Below are positions 55,083 through 64,000 of a stretch of DNA of 64,000 nucleotides, in pieces. This stretch comes from Tateyamaria sp. syn59 (GTDB lineage: Bacteria > Pseudomonadota > Alphaproteobacteria > Rhodobacterales > Rhodobacteraceae), in NCBI RefSeq assembly GCF_007995245.1, contig NZ_VCBA01000010.1:1-64000 (forward strand). The letters run 5' to 3'. Under the pieces are notes generated by a model. That model made no database searches and was not told the origin of the DNA. It saw only the letters and a program-made list of their open reading frames with translations. Position 1 is the first letter of the stretch, and every line of letters starts with the position of its first letter. The translations under genes were made by a program, and so were the position numbers.

Positions 55083-55964
55083 TTACGGCGCCCCTAACTC
55101 AAACTCTGCCACGATCCAGTCAACCACTCGCCCGAGGTGCCGCTGTCCCATATGCTCCCTTGACCACGACACATAGAGGTGCGTGGCGGGAGGTTCAGGA
55201 TGCGCCCATATCTCGACCAGCCGCCCGGCAGAAACGTCAACCTCAACCATATAGCTCGGCACCAATGCGACCCCGTGCCCACCGATCGCCGCATCTATGG
55301 CAAGGGCGGCGCGGTCGAAATTCAGGACCTTGCGCTGTGTCGCATGTCCCGCATTCTCCATCAATTGCTCCCACCGGCGATGCGCGTCCTGGAGCAGCGG
55401 CATGCGCAGCAGCGTGTCCAGATCAACCGGCGCATCCGCGTGCAGCAGGTCGGAGCTGCACACTGCAACCAGCCGGATTGAAGTGAGGTGGCGCGTGTGA
55501 TGCGCCGGGTTCGGGTCAGGCGCCGCACCCGGCCAAATCGCGATTTCGTTGCGCCCAAGGCTGCGGCACAGGACCTGATCATGCACTTCGGTCCTTAGGC
55601 CAACCTTGGGAAACCGTGCATCAAATGCCCCGATCCGCGGCATCAACCATTTCGTGGCCGTCGATGCGCCCAGGTGGAGCGTGACCTGATCTGTGCCCGC
55701 TGCGTCCTTGATGTCGACAAGCGCGGTCTCCAACGTCCCCAGCGCCGCATCAACTGCCGCCTTGCACCTCGCGCCCGCCGCCGTCACCGATACGCCACCC
55801 GCACCCCGTTCCAACAACACGACGCCAAGGTCCAGCTCCAGCCGTTTGATCCGCTGCGATACAGCCCCGCGTGAGATACAAAGCTCGTCCGCCGCGCGCT
55901 GCAAATTCCCATGCCGCGCCACGACCGCAAACACCCGCAATGCATTCAGGTTCAGCCGGTTCAT
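55083..55964 (-). CDS. LysR-family transcriptional regulator
   Basis: The product has 293 residues from the ATG at 55964, with the helix-turn-helix (NALRVFAVVARHGNLQRAADELCISRGAVSQ, near 5-37) and an effector domain (VTLHLGASTATKWLMPRIG ... IDAAIGGHGVALVPSYMV) of GcvA-like type. An in-frame ATG 20 codons earlier lacks LysR character. It is divergent from the tandem-GNAT gene at 56091, its most likely target. Confidence 0.88.
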   Translation of the reverse strand: MNRLNLNALRVFAVVARHGNLQRAADELCISRGAVSQRIKRLELDLGVVLLERGAGGVSVTAAGARCKAAVDAALGTLETALVDIKDAAGTDQVTLHLGASTATKWLMPRIGAFDARFPKVGLRTEVHDQVLCRSLGRNEIAIWPGAAPDPNPAHHTRHLTSIRLVAVCSSDLLHADAPVDLDTLLRMPLLQDAHRRWEQLMENAGHATQRKVLNFDRAALAIDAAIGGHGVALVPSYMVEVDVSAGRLVEIWAHPEPPATHLYVSWSREHMGQRHLGRVVDWIVAEFELGAP

Positions 55965-56090
55965 ACTGCGGGCCTCCTGCCGATAGATTTTCTGAACGCT
56001 CCGGCAATTGTCCTGTTTTGTCAAATCACCTCAAACGCACGATATAGGACACAAAGCTGCGGGCCGCGCGGCACAGCCAAGGACAAGCAT

Positions 56091-57089
56091 ATGCCGCTGA
56101 TCACACGACCGGCCACACTACAGGACATTCCGCATCTTGTGCCCCTGCTGATGGCGGACGCCGCCGAGCGCGCGGTCAAGGACGCGACCCTGTGGACCCT
56201 CGCCTCAGACGCTTCGATCCAGATCCGCCAAGCACTGACAGCCGCATTGACCCCTCCGGACCAGCCGGTTCGCCAGTTCTGGCAGGTCGCCGAAGACGGT
56301 GGAAAGATCACGGGCGTCATCCACGCGATGCTGCTGCCCGTTCCGCCCATCTACGCCGGGCCCAAGGGGCCACCGGGGCTTATCCTGCCCGACTCTTGTG
56401 TGTCCGAGGATGCGCGGGACGGCACTGTCGACGCCCTTGTGCGGGCCGCCGAAGCAGTCCTTCAGGGCGCAGGCGCAGAAATCCTGCTGACGTCCTTTGT
56501 TACAGGTGAGGGCTGGCAACAGGCCTTTGACAGACAGAAGTACGAACCTCTCACACTCTACCTCTCGCGCAGCGATCTGCAGGGGCAAGAGATACCCGCA
56601 CCAGTGCGTCCCGCAACCGAAGGCGATGTGCCCGGCATCGTCGCGCGCAGCGCGGAACACCGTCAACGGCTCTTTGAAATTGACCCGTTCTGGGCCATCC
56701 ACCCGGAGGCTGACAGCCGCTTTGCCGCATGGATGGCGCGCAGCCTGACCTTGGCGGATCGCGATATGATGGTGCTTGGCCCGTCCTATCAGGTCGCAGG
56801 CTATGTGATTGCACAGCCAGCCTCGCGCCTGCACTTTCCGCCGGCGCATGACATCAGCCGCATCGGGGTCATTGATGACTACTTTCATACCTCGCTCAAC
56901 GATGCCGAAAAGCTGACATCGGCATGGGCAGAGGCGACCACTCTGCTGAAGGCTGCAGAAGCCGCTTTCGTTGCACGGGGTATTCAGGCGGCCTTTGTCG
57001 TGTGCCCGGCAGGGTGGCCGTCAAAGGTACAGCTGTTGCGCGATGCGGGCTACGACACGGCTATGGTCTGGTCGCTTAAACGCGCCTGA
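56091..57089 (+). CDS. Protein with two GNAT-like domains
   Basis: The 332-residue product has two GNAT-like halves. The first (MPLITRPATLQDIPHLVPLLMADA, then ITGVIHAMLLP) has a degenerate acetyl-CoA loop. The second starts at about residue 166 (PVRPATEGDVPGIVARSAEH) and has a VIDDYFHTSLNDAEKLTSAWAEATTLLKAAEAAFVARG segment. The start at 56091 has AAGGA eight bases upstream; an extension to 55911 overlaps the divergent LysR promoter. The function is unknown. It is convergent with cysG, with four bases between the stops. Confidence 0.7.
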   Translation: MPLITRPATLQDIPHLVPLLMADAAERAVKDATLWTLASDASIQIRQALTAALTPPDQPVRQFWQVAEDGGKITGVIHAMLLPVPPIYAGPKGPPGLILPDSCVSEDARDGTVDALVRAAEAVLQGAGAEILLTSFVTGEGWQQAFDRQKYEPLTLYLSRSDLQGQEIPAPVRPATEGDVPGIVARSAEHRQRLFEIDPFWAIHPEADSRFAAWMARSLTLADRDMMVLGPSYQVAGYVIAQPASRLHFPPAHDISRIGVIDDYFHTSLNDAEKLTSAWAEATTLLKAAEAAFVARGIQAAFVVCPAGWPSKVQLLRDAGYDTAMVWSLKRA

Positions 57090-57093
57090 CGGA

Positions 57094-58491
57094 TCAGACC
57101 GCCACCAGCTGGGGGACAGGATCCGACAGGTCGGCGGTGGCCGCGTCGCGATGCGACAGGAACAAAATGGCCGGGCTTTCGATCCCCGCGCGATCCAGTT
57201 CCCCAACCATGTCAGAGGCCGCACAGCGCAACACCTTCTGGTCCGCGTGTTGCGCCTTGCTGACCGCCGTCAGTTCGATCTGATCCAGCAGGCCCGCGCG
57301 CGACAAACAATCGGCGATCTTTGGCGCCGCCGCCACACCCATGTAGACAGCGACGTTGCTGCGCCCGGTCAGATGCGTCACCCAGTCCGGCACACCGTTT
57401 CCATCGGCACAGCGACCGGTCGTCAGCACAAGCGTGTCGCTCTTGCCCCGCTCCGTCAGAAAGCCGCCAACCGCCGCCGCTGCTCCGCTCGCCGCCGTCA
57501 CACCGGGAACGATCTCGTACTCAAGATCGGCCGCGCGCAGGGCATCCGCCTCTTCCGCACCACGGGCAAATACGCCCGGATCGCCGCATTTCAGGCGCAC
57601 GACGCGCTGCCCGCGTTTCGCAGCAGCCACGATGATGTCGTTGATCTTTTCCTGGGGCCAGGCATGGCAGCCGGGTTCCTTGCCCACAAACACCCGTTCG
57701 GCATCGCGGCGCGCCAACTCCAGCACGCCGGGATCGACAAGGCGGTCGTAAAAGATGATGTCCGCCTCTTGCAGCCGTTGAACACCGCGCATCGTAATCA
57801 GATCGCTTGATCCCGGACCAGCGCCCACAAGGGCCACCGGAGCAGGGGCCGCCGCGGGCACTTTGCCGGTGCGAATGACCTCCTTGATGGCACGGGCCAC
57901 TGGTGCGTCTCCCTCACTGGCGTGCTGCACGCGCAGCGGGCCATTGAACACCCAGCGCCATAGGTCGCGCCGCTGGCGTGGGCCCAGTCGGTGGGCCGCA
58001 TAATCCCGCAAGCGCCCGGCCAGTGCCGCCAGGTCGCCCAGGCGCGGATCCAGCATCCGTTCAAGCGCTGTCTTGACCTGACGCGCCAGAACGGGGGCTG
58101 TGCCTTCGGTGCCGATGGCAACGACCACCGGGTCACGGTCCACGATGGCCGGGGTGATCGCGTCGCAAAGATCTGGCTGGTCCACGACGTTCACCAACGC
58201 GCCCGCAGCGCGCGCGACGGCGTGCAGCGCGGCGTCTATTCCTGGGCAGCCTGTGCCGATGAAAACCAAGGGCGCCCCTTCAAGCACGTGCGCAGTGATC
58301 GGGCCGGTTCGATGCGTGATCCGTCCTGCATCGGCCAACGCCTGCAATTCGACATCCAGCGTCGGTGCAAAAACCTCAATAGCGGCTTCGGTTTTGAGCA
58401 TCAGCCGGCATTTCTGTGTCGCCTGTTCGCCGCCGCCAAGGATGACAACGCGGCGGTCGGTCATGGTCAGGAACATCGGAAAGGTCTTCAT
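57094..58491 (-). CDS. cysG: Siroheme synthase CysG
   Basis: The 465-residue trifunctional enzyme has an N-terminal precorrin-2 dehydrogenase/ferrochelatase part (RRVVILGGGEQATQKCRLML Rossmann fold at 12-31, dimerisation domain to about 205) and a C-terminal uroporphyrinogen-III methyltransferase (VALVGAGPGSSDLITMRGVQ, DRLVDPGVLELAR, LKCGDPGVFARGAEE, PGVTAASGAAA). It makes the siroheme needed by NirB. It is the last gene of the nitrate assimilation operon, ten bases after nasA. Confidence 0.95.
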   Translation of the reverse strand: MKTFPMFLTMTDRRVVILGGGEQATQKCRLMLKTEAAIEVFAPTLDVELQALADAGRITHRTGPITAHVLEGAPLVFIGTGCPGIDAALHAVARAAGALVNVVDQPDLCDAITPAIVDRDPVVVAIGTEGTAPVLARQVKTALERMLDPRLGDLAALAGRLRDYAAHRLGPRQRRDLWRWVFNGPLRVQHASEGDAPVARAIKEVIRTGKVPAAAPAPVALVGAGPGSSDLITMRGVQRLQEADIIFYDRLVDPGVLELARRDAERVFVGKEPGCHAWPQEKINDIIVAAAKRGQRVVRLKCGDPGVFARGAEEADALRAADLEYEIVPGVTAASGAAAAVGGFLTERGKSDTLVLTTGRCADGNGVPDWVTHLTGRSNVAVYMGVAAAPKIADCLSRAGLLDQIELTAVSKAQHADQKVLRCAASDMVGELDRAGIESPAILFLSHRDAATADLSDPVPQLVAV

Positions 58492-58501
58492 GGCGAGTCT
58501 C

Positions 58502-61105
58502 CTATTCTGCGGCGACGGCTGCGGGTTCTGCCGGGATCAGCAGGCCCTGAAGTTCGGGTTTGCAGGCACCGCAATTGGTGCCCGCGCCAGTGCAGTCACC
58601 CAACGCCTCGACCGAGGCGGCGCCATCCGCAATGGCGCGTTTCAGATCATTCAAGCCTACACTCATACAGGCGCATACAGTCGGGCCGGGATCGGCCTGC
58701 GCCCCGGCGGCGCGTCCCGCCAGTGCGGCCCCTGCGGGGCTGTCCTGTCCGATGGCCGCAATGGCATGCGGGCGGGACAATTGCACAGGCTCGGGTGACA
58801 GAAACAACAAGGCGCTCAGACGTCCGTCGACATGATGCGCAAGTCGTTGGCTACCAGTTGCGGTGTCGAGGGCAATGCTGATGCTGCCCATGGGCGTGCC
58901 GACAAGCTGCGCAAGCAGGTCTTCGGCCTGCGCCTGGTTCGAGCTGCCCGCAAGTTCCGCCTGCCAACCGGTGTCAGTGCGCGCCACTGCGCAATAGTCG
59001 CTCAGCGGCGTCACGGCCCGGTCTGAGGCCAGAAAGCCGTACCAGCGCGCCGCAAAGCGCGTGGCCGTGACACGCCCAAATTTGAGTGCAGGTTGACCGG
59101 ACACGGGATCGGTACCCGTCTGCACAACCGCGTTGACGGTCCCGGAGGTGCTCCGCTGCCGGGTCCAGTGCATGGGTGCAAATAGGGCGCCAGAGACGAC
59201 GCGGTCGGTCGGCAGGCTGCGCAGGATCGCGCGGTTTTTGCCGTCGCTCACCACACACAGCTCAGCCGTGCCAATGCCCAGTGTGGCGGCGTCGGCGGGA
59301 TGGATCTCGACATAAGGCTCCGCCAGATGGGTCCCGAGGCGCGGGGCCTTGCCCGTGCGCGTCATAGTGTGCCATTGGTCCCGGTTACGGCCTGTGTTGA
59401 GGTGGAACTGGCCCGATGGAAGGGCAGTGGGCGCTGTCAACGGCAGCATGCGCGCCTTGCCATCCGGATGATAGAATCCACCATCCGCAAAAAAGCGGGC
59501 CTGCCCCTTGCCCTCAGCCGGAACCGGCCATTGCACAGGCGCCATCGCGTCATATTCCGCGTCACTAAGCGTCGCCAACCCGCTGATGTCAAAGTCCCGA
59601 TTGAACGGACGCATTGCAGCAGAAAGCGCAGCGTGCTCCCGAAACACATCCGCCGGGCTGGTGTAGTCAAAGGCATCCGTCCAGCCCATGGCCGCCGCCA
59701 CATCGCTGATGATCTTCCAATCGGGCCGCGCCTGCCCCGGCACCGGCAAAAACGCCCGCTGCCGCGAAATACGGCGTTCGGAGTTCGTCACGGTCCCGCT
59801 CTTCTCGCCCCAACCCGCTGCAGGCAGCAGCACATCGGCCAGATCACCGGTGTCCGTTCGCACCATGATGTCCGACACAACGGTAAAAGGCACGTTGGCA
59901 ATCGCATCTGCCACTCCCCGCGCATCGGGCAGGCTGACAGCCGGGTTGGTGGACATCACCCACAGCGCTTTGATCTTGCCCTCTGCACAGGCCTTGAACA
60001 GATCGACCGCCTTCAGCCCGGGTGCTTCACAGATCGTCGGACTGTCCCAGAACGCCTGCACCGCCGCCCGGTGATCCGCATTCTCAATATCCAGATGGCT
60101 CGCCAGCATATTGGCCAAACCACCCACCTCGCGCCCACCCATCGCATTGGGCTGACCGGTCACCGAAAACGGCCCCATACCAGCGCGACCAATGCGGCCC
60201 GTCGCCAGATGGCAATTGACAATAGCGTTCACCTTGTCGGTCCCGCTGGACGACTGGTTCACACCCTGTGAATAGACGGTGACAACCTTCTCCGTCCCCG
60301 CCCACATGGAATAGAAAATCGCCAGCTCATCTGCTGACAAACCGCTCTCTGCCGCTTCGGTCGCATAGGCGGCAGCCAAGGCAGGCTCAAACCCGTTCAC
60401 ATGGGCATCGACATACGCGCGGTTCACCCGGCCCGTCGTCGCCAGATGCGCCAAAAGCCCATTGAACAGGGCGACATCGCCATCGGGTGCAATACTCAGA
60501 TGCAAGTCAGCAAGCTGCGACGTTGCTGTCCGGCGCGGATCCACGTTCACGATCCGCATCTCCGGCCGCGCCTCCTTGGCCGCCGCAATGCGCTGGTGCA
60601 GGACAGGATGGCACCACGCCAGGTTCGACCCGACCAGCACGATCAGATCAGCCTCTTCCAGATCCTCATAGGTTCCCGGCACCGTATCGGTGCCAAAGGC
60701 CCGCTTGTGCCCCGCAACGGACGACGCCATGCAGAGCCTTGAATTCGTGTCGATATTCGCCGCGCCGATAAATCCCTTCATCAGCTTGTTGGCGACATAG
60801 TAGTCCTCGGTCAGCAACTGACCTGAGCCGTAAAACGCCACGGACTCAGGACCATAATCGCGAATGACCTCGGAAAACTTCCGTGCGACAAGCGCGGTCG
60901 CCTCGTCCCAGCCAACCTCGATCCCGCCCACAGTCGGGGCCAGCAAACGACCCTCCAGATCAATGGTCTCGCCCAGGGCAGAGCCCTTCGAACACAACCG
61001 CCCGAAATTTGCCGGATGCTGCGCGTCGCCCTTGATGGTCCCATCGGGCGACGCGATCACACCGCAGCCTACGCCGCAGTATGGGCAGGTCGTGCACGTG
61101 CTCAT
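58502..61105 (-). CDS. nasA: Assimilatory nitrate reductase catalytic subunit
   Basis: The 867-residue molybdoenzyme begins with a [4Fe-4S] motif (CTTCPYCGVGCGV, then LCSKGSALG), followed by bis-MGD-binding regions (YGSGQLLTEDYY, LVGSNLAWCHPV, GQPNAMGGREVGG) and the dinucleotide-binding C-terminal domain (FHLNTGRNRDQWHTMTRTG). A BFD-like [2Fe-2S] domain is fused at the end (CACMSVGLNDLKRAI ... CGACKPELQGL), as in NasA from many proteobacteria. It reduces nitrate to nitrite in the cytoplasm. Its start overlaps the nirD stop (ATGA). Confidence 0.96.
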   Translation of the reverse strand: MSTCTTCPYCGVGCGVIASPDGTIKGDAQHPANFGRLCSKGSALGETIDLEGRLLAPTVGGIEVGWDEATALVARKFSEVIRDYGPESVAFYGSGQLLTEDYYVANKLMKGFIGAANIDTNSRLCMASSVAGHKRAFGTDTVPGTYEDLEEADLIVLVGSNLAWCHPVLHQRIAAAKEARPEMRIVNVDPRRTATSQLADLHLSIAPDGDVALFNGLLAHLATTGRVNRAYVDAHVNGFEPALAAAYATEAAESGLSADELAIFYSMWAGTEKVVTVYSQGVNQSSSGTDKVNAIVNCHLATGRIGRAGMGPFSVTGQPNAMGGREVGGLANMLASHLDIENADHRAAVQAFWDSPTICEAPGLKAVDLFKACAEGKIKALWVMSTNPAVSLPDARGVADAIANVPFTVVSDIMVRTDTGDLADVLLPAAGWGEKSGTVTNSERRISRQRAFLPVPGQARPDWKIISDVAAAMGWTDAFDYTSPADVFREHAALSAAMRPFNRDFDISGLATLSDAEYDAMAPVQWPVPAEGKGQARFFADGGFYHPDGKARMLPLTAPTALPSGQFHLNTGRNRDQWHTMTRTGKAPRLGTHLAEPYVEIHPADAATLGIGTAELCVVSDGKNRAILRSLPTDRVVSGALFAPMHWTRQRSTSGTVNAVVQTGTDPVSGQPALKFGRVTATRFAARWYGFLASDRAVTPLSDYCAVARTDTGWQAELAGSSNQAQAEDLLAQLVGTPMGSISIALDTATGSQRLAHHVDGRLSALLFLSPEPVQLSRPHAIAAIGQDSPAGAALAGRAAGAQADPGPTVCACMSVGLNDLKRAIADGAASVEALGDCTGAGTNCGACKPELQGLLIPAEPAAVAAE

Positions 61106-61437
61106 GCGGCAGACCGTGCCTGCAGGAACGTGGTATCCAGCAGGATGCGCCCGCCTTCAACGCGCGCCGGATAGGTGGCAACCTGACCCTCGTCATTGCC
61201 CTGCACCAGACCGGTCTCAAGCGAGATCACCCAGTTGTGCAGCGGGCAGGTCACGGCAGACCCATGCACGATCCCCTCAGCCAGCGGGCCCTGCTTGTGA
61301 GGGCAGGAGTTCTCCAACGCGAACACCTCATCCGCTGCCGTCCGAAACACGGCCACACACCCTGCGCGCGTCTTCACCACGCGCGCGCCGCGCTGGGGAA
61401 TGTCGTCGAGGGCTGCAATATCAATCCAATCGGTCAT
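61102..61437 (-). CDS. nirD: Nitrite reductase small subunit NirD (Rieske-like)
   Basis: The 111-residue protein has the Rieske-like fold of NirD: TRAGCVAVFRTAADEVFALE, then SCPHKQGPLAEGIVHGSAVTCPLHNWVISLETG. The Cys-x-His and Cys-x2-His pairs are complete (CPH and CPLH), so it may hold a [2Fe-2S] cluster, which some NirD proteins lack. The ATG at 61437 overlaps the nirB stop (ATGA). A longer frame upstream is antisense-like. Confidence 0.93.
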   Translation of the reverse strand: MTDWIDIAALDDIPQRGARVVKTRAGCVAVFRTAADEVFALENSCPHKQGPLAEGIVHGSAVTCPLHNWVISLETGLVQGNDEGQVATYPARVEGGRILLDTTFLQARSAA

Positions 61438-63866
61438 TCCGCAGCCTCCAGCGTCAGGTTCGCAACAGGCCGGTAAATCGCGGCCTTCTTCTGGGCGTGC
61501 TCGGCCCATGGGTCTTTCTGGTAAACGGTCTGGGACAGGTCGAAACGGGCAGCGAGCCTGTCGCGCTCCTCCGGATCGGCAATACGCTCGCGTATCCAGT
61601 CGAGCCCAACCTTGTTCATCCACTTGTAGATACGGTCGAGATACTTGGCGTTCTCGCGATAAAGCTGCGTCATCGCCTTGATGACGATAATCGTCTCTTC
61701 CTCAGTCTCGACATCAATCAGGCGCTCAACCTCTTTGACGTCCATGCCCGCCGCACCGCCGATCCCGACCTGATAGCCGCTATCAACACAGACAACACCG
61801 ATGTCCTTACAGGTCGCCTCAGCACAGTTGCGCGGGCAGCCTGACACACCCAGCTTCAGCTTGTGCGGGGTCCAGGACCCCCACAAGGCCTTTTCCAGCT
61901 TGATGCCAAGGCCGGTGGAGTCCTGCGTCCCAAACCGGCAGTGATCCGTGCCCACACAGGTCTTCACCGTGCGCAGACCCTTGGAATAGGCATGGCCTGA
62001 CACCATCCCGGCGTCGTTCAGATCGGCCCAGATCGCGGGTAGGTCCTCGCCCTTCACGCCCAGCAAGTCGATGCGCTGCCCACCGGTCACTTTCACCGTT
62101 GGCACATCGTACTTGTCGGCGGCATCAGCAATCGCGCGCAGCTCATCCGGCGTGGTGATCCCACCCCACATCCGCGGCACGACACTAAACGTGCCGTCTT
62201 TCTGGATGTTTGCGTGCTTGCGCTCGTTGATAAAGCGCGACTGCGGGTCGTCCAGATATTCCAGCGGCCAGTCCGCAATCAGGTAATAGTTCAGGGCAGG
62301 GCGGCACACATGGCAACCATCCCGCGTCTTCCAGCCACATTCCTGCCAGACGGCATCCATGGACTTGAGTTCCTGGGACTTGATCATCCGCCGCACGTCT
62401 TCGTGCGTCAGATCGGTGCAGCCACAGATCGACTGCGCCGCGGGCATGACGAAATCATCGCCCAGCGTGACGGCCAGCACCTGCTCCACAAGTCCGGTGC
62501 ATGTCCCGCAGGACGCAGATGCCTTGGTCACCGCTTTCACAGCCGTAAGGTCGGTCGCCCCACCTTCGATTGCATCTACGATGGTGCCTTTGCAAATGCC
62601 GTTGCAGCCACAGATTTCCGCATCACGCGGTAAGGCTGCAACGGCTGCTAAAGGGTCCACGGGGGCACCCCCCTGGTAGGCCGGGCCAAAGATCACCCTA
62701 TCGCGCATCTCGGCGATGTCGGTCTTGTCGCGGATCAGGCCGAAGAACCAATTGCTGTCAGCGGTGTCGCCATACATGACGGTGCCGACCACGACATTGT
62801 CCTCAATGACAAGCCGTCGATACACCCCGCGCCCGGGATCCCTGAACACAATGTCCTCGCGCCCCTCGGCATCGGCAAAGTCCCCGGCAGAGAACAGGTC
62901 ACACCCTGTCACCTTAAGCTTCGTGCTCAGTTCCTTCTGCACAAACGCTGCCTCGTCCCCAAGGATCGTCTGTGCCGCCACCTTCGCTTGATCGTAAAGC
63001 GGAGCGACCAGGCCGAAGATCGCTCCGTTGTGCTCCACACATTCGCCGACAGCGAGGATGTTCTCGTCCGACGTCACCATTTGGTCATCCACGTGGATGC
63101 CTTTGCCAACAGCCAGGCCCGCTTCCTGCGCCAGCGCAACGTTGGGCCGGATACCGACGGCCATCACCAGCAGGTCGCAAGGCAGTTCGGTACCATCATC
63201 CAGCAGCAACGCCTTCACCTTGCCATCTTCGCCCAGGATTTCCTTAGAGTTCGCCTGACACAGCACCGTGATGCCCTTGTCCACCAGCGCCTTGCGCAGC
63301 AGATAGCCTGCGGCCTCGTCCAGCTGACGCTCCATCAGGTGGCCCATGATGTGCACGACAGTCACGTCGACACCGCGTGCGGCCATGCCAGCCGCTGCTT
63401 CAAGCCCCAGAAGGCCGCCGCCAATGACTACAACCTTGTTCTGCGGCCCCATCGACATCATCAGTTCGGTGTCTTCCAGATCGCGATAGGCGATCACACC
63501 GTCCAAATCATGGCCGGGCAGGGGGATCATGAACGGGTTCGACCCGGTGCCGAAGATCAGCTTGTCATAGGGCAGCACGTCACCGTTCTCTGCGGTGACT
63601 GTCTTAGCTGTCCGATCCACCGATGCGACCCGCTCGCCAAAGCGGCAGGTGACACCGTTGGCTTCGTACCAATCGGCATCGTGTGTCACGATCTCTTCGT
63701 AGGTCTTGTCGCCCGCCAGCACTGGCGACAGCATGATGCGGTTGTAGTTCCCGCGCGGCTCAGCGTTGAACAGCGTGACGTTCACGTCCGCGCCCGCGTC
63801 AAACAGGTGCTCCAGCGCACGGCCCGAGGCCATGCCGGCACCAATGACGATGATATTCTGTGTCAT
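61434..63866 (-). CDS. nirB: NADH-dependent assimilatory nitrite reductase large subunit
   Basis: The 810-residue enzyme has an N-terminal FAD/NAD module (NIIVIGAGMASGRALEHL; VVIGGGLLGLEAAAGMAARG), BFD-like [2Fe-2S] sites (CGCNGICKGTIVDAI; CGTCTGLVEQVLA), a nitrite/sulfite reductase ferredoxin-like domain and the siroheme-[4Fe-4S] motif (TCVGTDHCRFGTQDST, then GCPRNCAEATCKDIG). It reduces nitrite to ammonium with NADH. I start at ATG 63866, eight bases after GGAG; a GTG nine bases upstream overlaps the nrtD stop and is the less likely start. Confidence 0.95.
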   Translation of the reverse strand: MTQNIIVIGAGMASGRALEHLFDAGADVNVTLFNAEPRGNYNRIMLSPVLAGDKTYEEIVTHDADWYEANGVTCRFGERVASVDRTAKTVTAENGDVLPYDKLIFGTGSNPFMIPLPGHDLDGVIAYRDLEDTELMMSMGPQNKVVVIGGGLLGLEAAAGMAARGVDVTVVHIMGHLMERQLDEAAGYLLRKALVDKGITVLCQANSKEILGEDGKVKALLLDDGTELPCDLLVMAVGIRPNVALAQEAGLAVGKGIHVDDQMVTSDENILAVGECVEHNGAIFGLVAPLYDQAKVAAQTILGDEAAFVQKELSTKLKVTGCDLFSAGDFADAEGREDIVFRDPGRGVYRRLVIEDNVVVGTVMYGDTADSNWFFGLIRDKTDIAEMRDRVIFGPAYQGGAPVDPLAAVAALPRDAEICGCNGICKGTIVDAIEGGATDLTAVKAVTKASASCGTCTGLVEQVLAVTLGDDFVMPAAQSICGCTDLTHEDVRRMIKSQELKSMDAVWQECGWKTRDGCHVCRPALNYYLIADWPLEYLDDPQSRFINERKHANIQKDGTFSVVPRMWGGITTPDELRAIADAADKYDVPTVKVTGGQRIDLLGVKGEDLPAIWADLNDAGMVSGHAYSKGLRTVKTCVGTDHCRFGTQDSTGLGIKLEKALWGSWTPHKLKLGVSGCPRNCAEATCKDIGVVCVDSGYQVGIGGAAGMDVKEVERLIDVETEEETIIVIKAMTQLYRENAKYLDRIYKWMNKVGLDWIRERIADPEERDRLAARFDLSQTVYQKDPWAEHAQKKAAIYRPVANLTLEAAE

Positions 63867-63871
63867 CTCTT

Positions 63872-64000
63872 TCACTCCGCTGCCATGGCTTTTGGCTTGG
63901 GTTTCGGCTTGGCGCCGTGCTCGTACTCTTCAAGGAAATCGAGCACATCCTGCCGGTAGTTGTAGTAATCTGGATGCTCCAACAGCGCCTTGCGCGTCCT
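63872..64000 (-). CDS. nrtD: Nitrate ABC transporter ATPase NrtD, C-terminal end (partial)
   Basis: The last 42 codons read RTRKALLEHPDYYNYRQDV, then LDFLEEYEHGAKPKPKPKAM and a stop. This matches the C-terminal tail of NrtD/NrtC-type nitrate transporter ATPases (HPxYYxYRxxxLxFLEEYEHG). The gene continues beyond the right edge. Its TGA ends five bases before the nirB ATG, so uptake and reduction genes form one operon. Confidence 0.8.
   Translation of the reverse strand, partial: RTRKALLEHPDYYNYRQDVLDFLEEYEHGAKPKPKPKAMAAE

Overview
The window looks like a chromosomal segment of a marine alphaproteobacterium of the Rhodobacteraceae (roseobacter group). The GC content is moderately high, the proteins read as typical roseobacter families (three Dpp/Opp peptide importers, MlrC-type M81 protein, DUF1028, FCD-GntR and IclR regulators, NrtD-NirB-NirD-NasA-CysG nitrate assimilation), and ATGA/TGATG start-stop overlaps are common. 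No rRNA, tRNA, CRISPR array or prophage was seen. The genus is not determined.

Positions 1-8800 are a gene graveyard. An RTX calcium-binding repeat gene and a class III aminotransferase gene, both lacking their 5' ends, meet head to head at about 977-986. A LysR gene has one internal stop. A class V aminotransferase is frameshifted. A catabolic run of aldehyde dehydrogenase remnant, HpaH-like hydratase and HpaI-like aldolase is broken by several nonsense and indel changes. A GNAT acetyltransferase and a histone-deacetylase-like amidohydrolase in the same stretch remain intact.

Positions 8800-20000 hold small regulators (AraC/GyrI-like with TrmO, and TetR divergent from RidA across a perfect palindrome), an MscS-type channel, and a likely two-component regulon: ferric-reductase-like flavoprotein, response regulator, histidine kinase, PAP2 phosphatase and a secreted PepSY-GlcG fusion protein. 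A direct repeat of CTTAC type with 11-base period occurs upstream of both the reductase operon and the PAP2 gene. A decayed IS3-family element follows (about 19510-19882).

Positions 20000-41840 form a peptide or amide scavenging region: a seven-gene minus-strand operon (M81 peptidase, Dpp importer with fused ATPases, two M20 hydrolases), a divergent IclR regulator with a penicillin-acylase-family Ntn hydrolase, a DUF1028-GGT pair, and a second Dpp importer with a Tat-type binding protein and its own GntR/FCD regulator. None of the hydrolases shows a signal peptide, so the inferred scheme is import followed by cytoplasmic cleavage.

Positions 41840-57090 hold two DMT exporters, three LysR regulators, a SnoaL-like secreted protein, a Tat-type aldo/keto reductase, a third Dpp importer, a carboxymuconolactone-decarboxylase-family protein and a tandem-GNAT protein. 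Positions 57094-64000 are the assimilatory nitrate/nitrite operon, read on the minus strand as nrtD (partial), nirB, nirD, nasA, cysG.
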